Below, in pieces: positions 26,565 through 35,128 of a stretch of DNA of 64,000 bases; the stretch's first letter is position 1, and each line of letters starts with the position of its first letter. The notes beneath the pieces are model-generated. The model ran no database searches, was not told where the DNA came from, and saw only the letters and a list, made by a program, of their open reading frames with translations. Source of the DNA: Marivirga atlantica. GTDB taxonomy: Bacteria; Bacteroidota; Bacteroidia; Cytophagales; Cyclobacteriaceae. A program made the translations under genes and the position numbers. The DNA is taken from the NCBI RefSeq assembly GCF_016734805.1, contig NZ_JAERQG010000001.1, positions 930,001-994,000 on the forward strand, read 5' to 3'.

Positions 26565-27038
26565 TTAGAAGACGAACGAGAATGGAAAAAGATTAGTAGC
26601 ACTTTCCATAACAATAAAATTACCAGAGGCATCAGTAAAAAGAATTTCAAATTTTTGCTGATGCCTTTTTTCAAACTCTAACATTACCTGGCGGCAGCCA
26701 CCACATGGAGGGGCGCTTTGCAGAATATCTTCACCGGCTTTTGTAGCGCAAATTGCTAATCGCCTAAATTTAGTTCTTGGTGCATGTATGCCTGCTCTAT
26801 ACATAGCAGTACGTTCTGCACACAAACCGGCAGGGAAAGCCGCATTTTCCTGATTGGTACCAGTTATTACAGAACCATCTTCTAGTTCAATAGCGCAACC
26901 TACTGTAAATTTCGAATAGGGTGAATAGGATGATTTCCTGGCATTAAGTGCTTCATTCCATAGCCTCTGATAAACTTCAGGTAGCTCATTAAAATTACTG
27001 AAGCTTTTGTAGTTGATACTTAGCGATTCACTTTTCAA
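26565..27038 (-). CDS. cdd: Cytidine deaminase
   Basis: Deaminates cytidine and deoxycytidine to uridine forms in pyrimidine salvage. The 157-residue protein has the zinc-site motifs GLCAERTAMYRAG (Cys73 and catalytic Glu75) and PPCGGCRQVMLEF (Cys112, Cys115), the classic homotetrameric CDA arrangement. The short N-terminal extension is normal. It converges with the LRR gene, with stop codons one base apart, and is transcribed from the 116-base divergent region shared with the lipoprotein gene at 27155. Confidence 0.95.
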   Translation of the reverse strand: MKSESLSINYKSFSNFNELPEVYQRLWNEALNARKSSYSPYSKFTVGCAIELEDGSVITGTNQENAAFPAGLCAERTAMYRAGIHAPRTKFRRLAICATKAGEDILQSAPPCGGCRQVMLEFEKRHQQKFEILFTDASGNFIVMESATNLFPFSFVF

Positions 27039-27154
27039 TAGTCCGATTTTTAAAATTGGCCTCTAAATATACAATTACCTTACATATATCCACATATTTT
27101 TTCAATGATTAATTCCAAATGCAATATTTGTAGCTCAAGACGTTACGATACTGT

Positions 27155-27538
27155 ATGAAAAAGTTTGTTTTATATTGTTTGCTGTCCTTTCTGGTTTTCT
27201 CTTGTTCTAATAAGACACCGATGCAGTCTAATAACCAGAATCAAGGTCCTTCATCATTAAACCCTGGACAACCTACTGCGCGTAACTATGGAGCTAACCC
27301 AAATAAGAAAAGAAGCTTCTGGGATATATTTAAGAAGAAAGAGGTTAACTGGGGAGATCAGCTAGTTGCTGAGTACCATGAAAGAATGGAACAAAATGCA
27401 AAGGAAGCCAAAAAGAAGGCGAAGGAGATGGAGAAGCCTCAGTATTCTAACTTCAGATATTTTGGTCATAAGAAGAAGCCAAAGAAAAGACCTCCTGGTA
27501 AAATGAAATTCTGCGAAGAATGTGGTATTAAGCACTGA
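27155..27538 (+). CDS. Small basic lipoprotein of unknown function
   Basis: A 127-residue protein with a lipoprotein signal (KKFVLYCLLSFLVFSC, Cys17) followed by a low-complexity Asn/Gln/Pro linker and a very basic C-terminal half (EAKKKAKEMEK, GHKKKPKKRPPGKMKFCEECGIKH). The end holds a CxxC pair. No family is recognised. The basic tail could bind acidic polymers, for instance LPS or nucleic acid, but this is only a suggestion. It is divergent from cdd. Confidence 0.7.
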   Translation: MKKFVLYCLLSFLVFSCSNKTPMQSNNQNQGPSSLNPGQPTARNYGANPNKKRSFWDIFKKKEVNWGDQLVAEYHERMEQNAKEAKKKAKEMEKPQYSNFRYFGHKKKPKKRPPGKMKFCEECGIKH

Positions 27539-27557
27539 TATTTTTTTCGGAATACCT

Positions 27558-27565
27558 TATCTTTG
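27558..27565 (+). promoter_or_regulatory. Possible -7 element for the gene at 27584
   Basis: TATCTTTG fits TAnnTTTG and ends 18 bases before the ATG at 27584. No -33 match is seen. Confidence 0.38.
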
Positions 27566-27583
27566 TTAAAATTCTAATACTGC

Positions 27584-28087
27584 ATGCAAAGAAAGTTTTT
27601 TCCTTTTGACAAGAATTATCTACTAGAGCAAGCTCAGCTTGAAATGAAGCATGAACTTAGTTTGTACTTGGTTGAGCAGGTTAAGCAAACCTATTTATTG
27701 CGTTATAATCCTTTGGGTTTGATAGATAAGTCGATAGAAAAAATTGTTAACACCACTGAATATAGCCTTGTGGAAGTTGGTGAGCTCTATGAGGAAATGG
27801 CAGGAATATACCGCTACAAATTCAGCTCAAATCAATTAGAGTTGCTGTTTGATGGCAAAGATCATTTAGAAAAATATAAAGAAGACTGGACCATGGCTTT
27901 CAAAGAGTGGCTTTTTGAATTCGGTAAATCAAAGAATTTCTTAAAAGCAGTCTTAGAAGCTACTATCTTTTATCCTGAAGATAAGCAAGCGCAACTAGCC
28001 TACAGCCGATTAAGGAACTTCATTTCTGAACAATTTGGCTTAAAAGTTTACAAGTATAAGGGCATTATCCCTATGAAAATAGCTTAA
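27584..28087 (+). CDS. Conserved-looking cytosolic protein of unknown function
   Basis: A 167-residue soluble helical protein, aromatic- and lysine-rich (DKNYLLEQAQLEMKHELSLYLVE, EDWTMAFKEWLFEFGKSKNFLKAV). It has no signal peptide or membrane segment and no domain that I recognise. It ends by overlapping the convergent deoC stop by four bases. A promoter-like element precedes it, so it is probably an independent gene. Confidence 0.68.
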   Translation: MQRKFFPFDKNYLLEQAQLEMKHELSLYLVEQVKQTYLLRYNPLGLIDKSIEKIVNTTEYSLVEVGELYEEMAGIYRYKFSSNQLELLFDGKDHLEKYKEDWTMAFKEWLFEFGKSKNFLKAVLEATIFYPEDKQAQLAYSRLRNFISEQFGLKVYKYKGIIPMKIA

Positions 28088-28731
28088 GGATTTAGCAGTG
28101 CTGGTCCGTTGGAAGTCCCAATTCTATCGGCACCTGCCTCAATCATTCCTAGCGCTTGTTCGTAAGTTTTTATTCCCCCGCTAGCTTTAATGCCTACATG
28201 GTTTGGTAAAGTCTTACGCATCAACTTTATATCTTCCGCCTTAGCACCTGAAGAGGCAAAGCCAGTAGATGTTTTTACAAAATCGGCACCCGCATCTGCA
28301 CAGATTTTGCATAAATCGGTAATTTCATCATGGTCAAGATAGGCCGTTTCAATAATTACTTTTAGCAGTTTCTCATGTTCGTGAGCCATCTTACTAAACT
28401 TGGCAATTTCAATTTTAGGCCACATCATTTGGGCTTTATAAGCAGAGATATTCAGTACTAAATCCAGTTCATCAGCACCATCTTTTATGGCTTGATTCAT
28501 TTCGGCTTCTTTGGTTTGGCTCATTTGGTAACCTAATGGGAAACCTATGACTGTAACCAGCTTAATATCCGATCCAGATAATTCTCTTTTAGCTTTTTTC
28601 ACCCAAAATGGGGGAACGCACACTCCTAATAAATTATGTTTCTTTGCTTCAAGAATTACTTTTTCTACATCCACATCTTTAAGTGTTGGGTTAAGAACAG
28701 TATGTTCTATATAATTTTGTATATTTCTCAT
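28084..28731 (-). CDS. deoC: Deoxyribose-phosphate aldolase
   Basis: Cleaves 2-deoxyribose 5-phosphate into acetaldehyde and glyceraldehyde 3-phosphate in nucleoside catabolism. The 215-residue protein contains the Schiff-base lysine in DFVKTSTGFASSGAK (K153), the assisting lysine in GIKASGGI (K182), and the DELDLVLNISAYK segment of the TIM barrel. The first base of its ATG is 16 bases from the divergent aspartic-protease ATG, so promoters must overlap coding sequence. It lies near cdd, another nucleoside salvage gene, but on a separate transcript. Confidence 0.95.
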   Translation of the reverse strand: MRNIQNYIEHTVLNPTLKDVDVEKVILEAKKHNLLGVCVPPFWVKKAKRELSGSDIKLVTVIGFPLGYQMSQTKEAEMNQAIKDGADELDLVLNISAYKAQMMWPKIEIAKFSKMAHEHEKLLKVIIETAYLDHDEITDLCKICADAGADFVKTSTGFASSGAKAEDIKLMRKTLPNHVGIKASGGIKTYEQALGMIEAGADRIGTSNGPALLNP

Positions 28732-28747
28732 ATTGAGGTTTAGTTAT

Positions 28748-30007
28748 ATGCCTAAAGTTATCAAATCTTATTTACTGGTATTTCTATTAATAATTTGTTT
28801 TGAACAAAGTGCTTTATCTCAAAATCAACAAATGAAGTTTGGCTTTGAGATAAATGACCAAAAACGCTCAGTATCTATACCATTCAAGCTTATTAATAAT
28901 TTAATGGTGGTAGATGTTTTATTTCAAGGTGTAGTTCCTTTAAAATTTATCATTGACACTGGTGTTACCAATACAGTGCTCATCGAAAAAATTTATGCCG
29001 ATGTGCTGGATATTGAACCGGATAGAAAAATGACACTTGTTGGTGCGGCAGGAGGAAAGGAAGTTGAAGCTTTCATAGTAAATAGTGTTAACATCAACTT
29101 AAAGGGGATAACAGGAACACATATTCCTTTACTTGTTTTGGCAGATGATTATCTCAAACTGGAGGAATCAATGGGCATTAAAGTTCATGGCATTTTGGGT
29201 TATGATTTATTTAAGAACTTTATCGTTAAAATAGACTACCCAAATAGAACTATCACTTTTTTTAATCATAAAAGCTTTAATAAGAAATTATGGTGGTACA
29301 GATCAATACCACTCAAAGTTGAGAACACCAAGCCTTACATTTTTCAACAGGTGAAATTAAAGGATTCAACAACTATTAAGGCCAAACTAATGATTGATAC
29401 CGGAGCTTCCCACTCATTAATGCTTCACCAAAACAGAGATTCTTCTATAAATATCCCATTAAAAAATATCAGAGATATTTTGGGGGCAGGTATAGCCGGA
29501 TCAATCGAAGGACATGTAGGAAGAATTGATCATATGAATATACTAGATTATCAATTGGAAGAAGTAATTGCTCGTTTTCCTGATAAGGGCAGTTATAGTG
29601 AAGTGATTGAAAATACAGGCAGGCATGGTACTTTAGGAGGTGGAGTATTAAGGCGATTTAATATTTATCTTAATTATAGAGATGAAGTGCTCTATTTAAA
29701 GAAAAATAAATATTTCAAAGAGGCTTTCGATTATGATATGAGTGGTTTAAGCATCATTGCAAAAGGTGAGCTTTTCTTAAGGCCATATTATGAGGTAGAA
29801 GAGGTGCGTGAAAATACTCCGGCATCAAATGCAGGTGTTAAGGAAAAGGACGTGATAATTTCATTAAATGGTTATATGGGAGAGGATTTAGATTTATCTC
29901 GTATAAATGACATTCTAACAAGTAAAGAAGGGCGTAAAATTAGGCTTAAGGTTAGGCGTAACGAAGAAATTCTTCTATTCGAGTTTCGCCTCGAGAAGTT
30001 TATTTAG
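28748..30007 (+). CDS. Double-DTG aspartic protease with C-terminal PDZ domain
   Basis: From the ATG at 28748 the protein has 419 residues and a signal peptide (KSYLLVFLLIICFEQSALSQ). Two retropepsin-like active-site motifs lie in one chain: FIIDTGVTNTVL (D70) and LMIDTGASHSLML (D217), forming an intramolecular pair. A PDZ domain (about 325-415, NTPASNAGVKEKDVIISLNGY) ends the protein. Such proteins are probably periplasmic peptidases; the substrate is unknown. A TTG at 28733 would add five residues and is less likely because the signal begins well at the ATG. The stop overlaps the convergent receiver-like gene by eight bases. Confidence 0.84.
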   Translation: MPKVIKSYLLVFLLIICFEQSALSQNQQMKFGFEINDQKRSVSIPFKLINNLMVVDVLFQGVVPLKFIIDTGVTNTVLIEKIYADVLDIEPDRKMTLVGAAGGKEVEAFIVNSVNINLKGITGTHIPLLVLADDYLKLEESMGIKVHGILGYDLFKNFIVKIDYPNRTITFFNHKSFNKKLWWYRSIPLKVENTKPYIFQQVKLKDSTTIKAKLMIDTGASHSLMLHQNRDSSINIPLKNIRDILGAGIAGSIEGHVGRIDHMNILDYQLEEVIARFPDKGSYSEVIENTGRHGTLGGGVLRRFNIYLNYRDEVLYLKKNKYFKEAFDYDMSGLSIIAKGELFLRPYYEVEEVRENTPASNAGVKEKDVIISLNGYMGEDLDLSRINDILTSKEGRKIRLKVRRNEEILLFEFRLEKFI

Positions 30008-30455
30008 CTGAAAACTTGTCTTTCAAATAGGCTCTGGTTTTTCTAAACTTCAAGCCATTTTTCAAGCTGCTATATAATCTGTCGGCAGTAATGCTTTCTT
30101 TCATCAAGTATTCTTGAAAGCCAACGAGTAGTTCGGTGGTGTTTTTAGTTTTTAGCAGTGTTAATGAGGCAGAGTTATTTTTAACATTTTTTAAGCTGGT
30201 CATTAACTTCTTGATAGGACTGCTGCCGTAATTATCGTCAATCAAAATACAATTAGGCTTATGAGAGTTTACATAAGCTAAAGTTTCACGGTCATCAAAT
30301 GATATGTCAATTTTAGCAATTCTTTCCTTTAAAGACTTCAGCTGGTCATAAATTTTACTCATTTCTATTGGGTTATTACCAACAAGTAACACTTTCAAAC
30401 CTTGTGTTGAAACTGATTTGGAGGGTGATTTCTGAAGTGGAATAATAGCTTTCAT
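30000..30455 (-). CDS. Receiver-like (pseudo-response-regulator) protein
   Basis: A 151-residue protein from the ATG at 30455 (an upstream ATG at 30491 would add 12 residues). The fold reads as a CheY-like receiver: LKVLLVGNNPIEMSKIYDQL, PNCILIDDNYG with the phospho-acceptor-like Asp, and a KT-type lysine in LTLLKTKNT. The acidic pair that binds Mg2+ at the end of strand 1 is replaced by Asn-Asn, so phosphorylation is doubtful. There is no output domain. Its end overlaps the protease gene by eight bases. It could act as a scaffold or partner in signalling; function unknown. Confidence 0.62.
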   Translation of the reverse strand: MKAIIPLQKSPSKSVSTQGLKVLLVGNNPIEMSKIYDQLKSLKERIAKIDISFDDRETLAYVNSHKPNCILIDDNYGSSPIKKLMTSLKNVKNNSASLTLLKTKNTTELLVGFQEYLMKESITADRLYSSLKNGLKFRKTRAYLKDKFSAK

Positions 30456-30608
30456 AACTTTTGCTGTAATGATTATATCATATTCAATCATTGAATAGTT
30501 AAAATTAACGCTATATTTTACGATTTACTATTTAATAGTGTCAATTTTTTATGACTTTTCGATTAACGTTTGTTTTTAACATTTTAAGCTTCGTCTGGTT
30601 CTATTCTA

Positions 30609-32075
30609 ATGAAGATACTTTTGACAGGAGCTAATGGGTATATAGGTAGAAGGTTGTTGCCAATATTGGTAATGGAAGGCCATGATGTTACCTGTTTAGT
30701 ACGGGACAAAAGAAGGATAGACTTAGAAGAAGATATTCAAAACAAAGTATCTTTTGTCGAGGCAGACTTGCTTGATAGGCAAGCTCTTGAAAATATTCCA
30801 AAAGATGTTGATGCTGCCTACTATCTGGTTCATTCCATGGGCAGTTCATCTAAGAAATTTCATGAACTTGAAAAGGAAACATCCACAAATTTTGTAGAAG
30901 CTTTGAATAAAACCTGCTGCCAGCAGATTATCTATTTAAGCGGTATATCAAATGATGAAGAGCTTTCCAAACATTTAAAATCAAGGCGTAATGTTGAACA
31001 AATTCTTTCAGAGGCCGAAGCTTCTCTAACAGTTTTACGTGCAGCTATAATAATAGGCTCTGGTGGTGCATCATTTGAAATTATTCGAGATTTAGTAGAG
31101 AAACTTCCTGTAATGGTGGCTCCCAAATGGCTCAATACTAAATGTCAGCCAATAGCCATCAGAAATGTAATTTATTATATGTCACATGCATTGTTGAAAG
31201 AGGAATTATTTAACAAGACTTTTGACATTGGTGGACCAGATATTCTCACTTATAAAGAAATGCTGATGATTTTTGCCGAAAGTAGAGGGTTGAAAAGAAA
31301 AATTATTACTGTTCCTGTACTTACTCCAAGGTTAAGTTCATATTGGTTGCATTTCGTAACATCAACTTCATATAAAATTGCGAGTAGTCTAGTTGATAGC
31401 ATGAAAAATGAAGTAATCGTTAAGAATAATGATATTCAGAAAGTTATACCTCAAGAGCTTTTTAGCTATAAAGAAGCTGTAGAATTGGCTTTCGATAGAA
31501 TTGCCCAGAATGAGGTTGTTTCCAGTTGGAAAGATGCGCTGGCGAGTTCAAAAATCAATACAGCGTTGATGGACTTTGTGAAAGTACCAGTTCATGGTTG
31601 TTTCGTTGATAAGCGTAGTCATAATTTTGAACGATCTAAAGATGAAGTTTTAGATAATGTATGGAGGCTTGGTGGAGAGCGAGGCTGGTATTACTGGGAC
31701 TTTCTTTGGAAGGTAAGAGGTTGGATGGATAAAGCTGTTGGTGGTGTAGGCTTGAGGCGAGGCAGAAGAAGTCCTGATCAACTTGTGTCTGGTGATGCAC
31801 TTGACTTTTGGCGTGTATTGGTAGCTGATAAACAAGAAGGTAGGTTGCTGTTGTTTGCGGAGATGAAGTTGCCGGGTGAAGCCTGGCTTGAATTTAAGTA
31901 TAAAGAAAATGATGATGGCGTTCAAACCTTAACGCAAACTGCTACATTTAGGCCTCATGGATTGGCTGGCAGGCTATACTGGTACAGCATCTTTATTTTC
32001 CATGAGTTCATTTTTGATGGTATGCTTAAAAGAATCATTAATTATGATGTTGAAACTGCCAAAGCATCTGTCTGA
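30609..32075 (+). CDS. SDR-family NAD(P)-binding protein with DUF2867 domain
   Basis: A 488-residue two-domain protein. The N-terminal part (about 1-290) is an extended SDR/NmrA-like Rossmann domain starting KILLTGANGYIGRRLLP, with YYLVHSMGSS and a later LRAAIIIGSGGASFE. The C-terminal DUF2867 domain (about 320-480) includes RLGGERGWYYWDFLWKVRGWMDK. This architecture is widespread and annotated as SDR oxidoreductase; the substrate is unknown. The last 34 bases overlap the convergent glycosyltransferase gene, a longer overlap than usual. Confidence 0.86.
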   Translation: MKILLTGANGYIGRRLLPILVMEGHDVTCLVRDKRRIDLEEDIQNKVSFVEADLLDRQALENIPKDVDAAYYLVHSMGSSSKKFHELEKETSTNFVEALNKTCCQQIIYLSGISNDEELSKHLKSRRNVEQILSEAEASLTVLRAAIIIGSGGASFEIIRDLVEKLPVMVAPKWLNTKCQPIAIRNVIYYMSHALLKEELFNKTFDIGGPDILTYKEMLMIFAESRGLKRKIITVPVLTPRLSSYWLHFVTSTSYKIASSLVDSMKNEVIVKNNDIQKVIPQELFSYKEAVELAFDRIAQNEVVSSWKDALASSKINTALMDFVKVPVHGCFVDKRSHNFERSKDEVLDNVWRLGGERGWYYWDFLWKVRGWMDKAVGGVGLRRGRRSPDQLVSGDALDFWRVLVADKQEGRLLLFAEMKLPGEAWLEFKYKENDDGVQTLTQTATFRPHGLAGRLYWYSIFIFHEFIFDGMLKRIINYDVETAKASV

Positions 32076-33064
32076 CTTTTTATTGCATGGCTCATAACAA
32101 GATGATCTATAATATCAGCCGTCTGATCTTTATAACATACACTTACCTTTTGAGCATCGTGAACAAACTTATCAATAATAGGGATAGCTTTTTTGTTGAG
32201 TTTATTGATAACAGGAATTCCCATTTCTTTTAATCCTGCGGCATTACAATGTTGCTCATACTGTCCCCTCATGGGGATTGCTAATACTTTTTTACCCAAA
32301 AAGAGCGCTTCGGCAGGGCCTTCAAATCCGGCCCCGCATATGATACCTGCGCAACTGCTTAAACTTTCAGCAAAAGCAATATTGTTTACAGGTTGAATTT
32401 TAACATTATCTACTTCGTAAGGTGTTTTAGAATGTTTGCTAAAAACCTGCCATTCAACATGCATCTGTTTAAGAATCTTAATAATTTTGTTATCTCCTAA
32501 GGCAGGCAGATATACTGTATAATGCCCTTTGTTAGTTGGTCTTAATCTTCTTACCTCATTTCTGATTACTGGAGTGAAAATATTATCGGCAAATGACTGA
32601 AAATGAAACCCATATTTTACGGAAGTTGGCGCATAAAAGTGAAGTATGAAAGTGCCAAGCCAATCTTTCCTTTCAGGTTTAGGTGCATTAGGGTGAATAA
32701 CTGCTGCTTGATGACTAAGCCCTACAGAGAATTTACTTTTAACAAAGCAAGACCATGCTGTAACAGGTTCGAAATCATTAATAATCAAGTCATACTGATG
32801 AACAGGAAGTTGAAATATATTTTTTAAAAACCTAAGAAACTTTAATTGATAAATCGTCCTCAGTACATCTACTCCGCCCTTTTTACCGAATATAAAGCTG
32901 ATTCCCGAAAATTGATATTTTATTTCTTCCTCTAACCGAACATCCGCCTGGGTACCGCTTACCAAAATATCTACCTGCCCATATCGCTTTAGCTGAGGTA
33001 TAATGTCTCGGGCCCTACTTAAATGACCATTTCCTGTTCCTTGAACCGCGTATAGAATTTTCAT
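32042..33064 (-). CDS. GT-B fold glycosyltransferase-like protein
   Basis: From the ATG at 33064 (preferred over 33088) the 340-residue protein begins KILYAVQGTGNGHLSRARDI, a pattern typical of MurG/UGT-like and MJ1255-type glycosyltransferases. The donor-site region ICGAGFEGPAEALFLGKKVLAIPMRGQYEQHCNAAGLKEMG lies near residues 240-285. It may move a sugar onto a lipid or glycan at the cytosolic membrane face; donor and acceptor are not predictable. The C-terminal 34 bases overlap the SDR gene on the other strand. Confidence 0.83.
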   Translation of the reverse strand: MKILYAVQGTGNGHLSRARDIIPQLKRYGQVDILVSGTQADVRLEEEIKYQFSGISFIFGKKGGVDVLRTIYQLKFLRFLKNIFQLPVHQYDLIINDFEPVTAWSCFVKSKFSVGLSHQAAVIHPNAPKPERKDWLGTFILHFYAPTSVKYGFHFQSFADNIFTPVIRNEVRRLRPTNKGHYTVYLPALGDNKIIKILKQMHVEWQVFSKHSKTPYEVDNVKIQPVNNIAFAESLSSCAGIICGAGFEGPAEALFLGKKVLAIPMRGQYEQHCNAAGLKEMGIPVINKLNKKAIPIIDKFVHDAQKVSVCYKDQTADIIDHLVMSHAIKSQTDALAVSTS

Positions 33065-33199
33065 AGCAAGAGGCAATTTAGTTTTCAAATGTTTCTTGCT
33101 GATGAGTAGAAATTCATCTTAATGTTAAAAATGATATGATTATGACTGAATTGCTTATTTCTTTTCTAATTTAGGATAGTAAAAACAAACAATTGCTGC

Positions 33200-34879
33200 A
33201 TGTCTAAAACTTCAAAATCCCTTATGGGATTTAATTTTTCATATTTAAAAAATGACATACCAGCGGGTATTATAGTTTTCTTAGTAGCGGTTCCGCTATG
33301 TCTGGGGATTGCTTTAGCCTCGGGTGCACCCTTATTTTCAGGCATCATAGCAGGTATGGTTGGCGGTATAGTTGTTGGAGCAATTAGTGGCTCTAAGCTT
33401 GGGGTGAGTGGTCCAGCAGCAGGATTGGCAGTGATTGTGGCTGATGCGATAAGGCAATTGGGCACTAATGCTGAAGGAGATTTTAGCATGGAAATAGGTT
33501 TTCCATTGTTTCTCTCTGCTGTTGTGATAGGCGGAATAGTTCAAATTTTGTTAGCCTTTCTTCGAGCTGGCATTATTGGTTATTATTTTCCCAATTCAGT
33601 TATAAAAGGAATGCTGGCTGCAATAGGCATAATAATTTTTCTGAAGCAAATACCTCATGCGCTTGGTCATGATATCATTCCTGACGGTTTTGAATCTTTT
33701 TTTCAGAAAGATGGGGAGAATACCTTTTCAGAAATTTGGGTTGCCATGGGAGATATTAACCCAGCCGCAGTAATAATAAGTGTTATTTCAATTAGCATAC
33801 TCATTCTATGGGAGCAAAGGTTTATTAAAAAGATAAGGTTGTTTCAAATTATTCAGGGGCCTTTGATTGTGGTTGTAATTGGAATAATCATGAGCAACTT
33901 TTTCAATACAACAGAAGCCTTTACACTAGCTAAAGATGAAATGGTAAACCTGCCAATTGCTTCTGAGGAAGGTGGCTTTACTAAACTTTTCACAACACCT
34001 GATTGGAGTAGGGTTTTTAGCTCTAAAATAATAATTACAGGTATTACCATTGCTATTGTAGCAAGCTTAGAAACTTTACTTTGTGTGGAGGCTACTGATA
34101 AGATTGATCCTGAAAAGAGTATAACACCAACAAATAGAGAGTTAATTGCGCAGGGCGTAGGGAACGTATTTTCTGGCTTAATAGGAGGTTTGCCAATTAC
34201 TCAGGTAATTGTGCGAAGTTCTGCTAATATCCAGTCTGGTGGTAAAACGAAAGTTTCGGCAGTATTTCATGGTGTACTAATATTTGTGAGTGTTATGTTC
34301 GCTCCTCAGGTAATGAACATGATACCTCTTTCTAGTTTGGCGGCTATATTGTTTTTAGTAGGCTATAAATTGGCTAAGCCATCCTTATTCAGGCAAATGT
34401 CAGCACTCGGATGGGAGCAGTTTTTACCATTTATTATCACTATAGTAGGTATTGTGTTCACAGACTTATTGGTAGGTATAGGTATAGGGCTTGCCGTTGC
34501 ATTATTCTTAATCTTAAGGAAAAACTTTATTACACCTTTTAATTTTAGAAAGGAGAAGGAGGCAGGCCTTATAGAGATTAAGCTCTCTGAAAATGTAACC
34601 TTCCTAAATAAAGCAGGAATTTTACAGGCATTAAATGCTGTTCCTGCCAATAGTAAAGTACTAATAGATGGTACAGCTTCTGAATATATCCATCCTGATG
34701 TAATTGAAATAATAGAAGATTATAGCATAAACGCTAAAACCAGAAATATAGAGCTGGAAGTTAGAATGCCTGATTTAATTGATAAATCAGGTAAGGATAA
34801 AATCAAACTCTTTAAGAAAAAAGTTAGAAGTTCAGACTTCAAAGAAGACTCCTATTTTAAAACGGTTTTTAATTCTTGA
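33200..34879 (+). CDS. SulP-family inorganic anion transporter
   Basis: A 559-residue inner-membrane transporter with 12-14 hydrophobic helices. The SulP opening DIPAGIIVFLVAVPLCLGIALASGAPLFSGIIAG is clear, as are GVSGPAAGLAVIV and the late-helix block GLIGGLPITQVIVRSSANIQSGGKTK. A shortened STAS-like domain occupies about 460-559. Substrates of the family include sulfate, bicarbonate and other anions; no sulfate-assimilation or carbonic anhydrase gene is adjacent, so the ion is not defined. A strong palindromic terminator follows. Confidence 0.9.
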   Translation: MSKTSKSLMGFNFSYLKNDIPAGIIVFLVAVPLCLGIALASGAPLFSGIIAGMVGGIVVGAISGSKLGVSGPAAGLAVIVADAIRQLGTNAEGDFSMEIGFPLFLSAVVIGGIVQILLAFLRAGIIGYYFPNSVIKGMLAAIGIIIFLKQIPHALGHDIIPDGFESFFQKDGENTFSEIWVAMGDINPAAVIISVISISILILWEQRFIKKIRLFQIIQGPLIVVVIGIIMSNFFNTTEAFTLAKDEMVNLPIASEEGGFTKLFTTPDWSRVFSSKIIITGITIAIVASLETLLCVEATDKIDPEKSITPTNRELIAQGVGNVFSGLIGGLPITQVIVRSSANIQSGGKTKVSAVFHGVLIFVSVMFAPQVMNMIPLSSLAAILFLVGYKLAKPSLFRQMSALGWEQFLPFIITIVGIVFTDLLVGIGIGLAVALFLILRKNFITPFNFRKEKEAGLIEIKLSENVTFLNKAGILQALNAVPANSKVLIDGTASEYIHPDVIEIIEDYSINAKTRNIELEVRMPDLIDKSGKDKIKLFKKKVRSSDFKEDSYFKTVFNS

Positions 34880-34900
34880 AAAGTTGCAGCAGAGATATAA

Positions 34901-34928
34901 AAAAAGCCAGTCAATTGACTGGCTTTTT
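34901..34928. terminator. Bidirectional terminator between sulP-like gene and tRNA
   Basis: A perfect palindrome: AAAAAGCCAGTC and GACTGGCTTTTT around an AATT loop. The A and T runs at both ends provide U-tracts for both strands, so it can stop the transporter mRNA and the tRNA transcript. Confidence 0.88.
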
Positions 34929-34934
34929 ACTTAG

Positions 34935-35007
<73 letters not shown>

Positions 35008-35061
35008 ATCATAAACTCTTGATTTAAACATCTTTTGCTGATGTTTCCCTCAAAAGGATTA

Positions 35062-35092
35062 CAAAGGTAACTAAACATTCATAAAAATCAAG
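35062..35092 (-). promoter_or_regulatory. Promoter of the initiator tRNA
   Basis: On the minus strand a TACCTTTG -7 element (35062-35069) lies 19 bases from a CTTG at the -33 position (35089-35092; consensus TTTG). It stands 55 bases upstream of the mature tRNA 5' end. It faces away from the era element a few bases on. Confidence 0.5.
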
Positions 35093-35100
35093 TACCTTTG
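35093..35100 (+). promoter_or_regulatory. Possible -7 element for era
   Basis: TACCTTTG fits TAnnTTTG, 29 bases before the era ATG. No TTTG at -33. It sits next to the oppositely directed tRNA promoter. Confidence 0.42.
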
Positions 35101-35128
35101 CAAAGAAATTTTTTAAGAATCAGTATTA

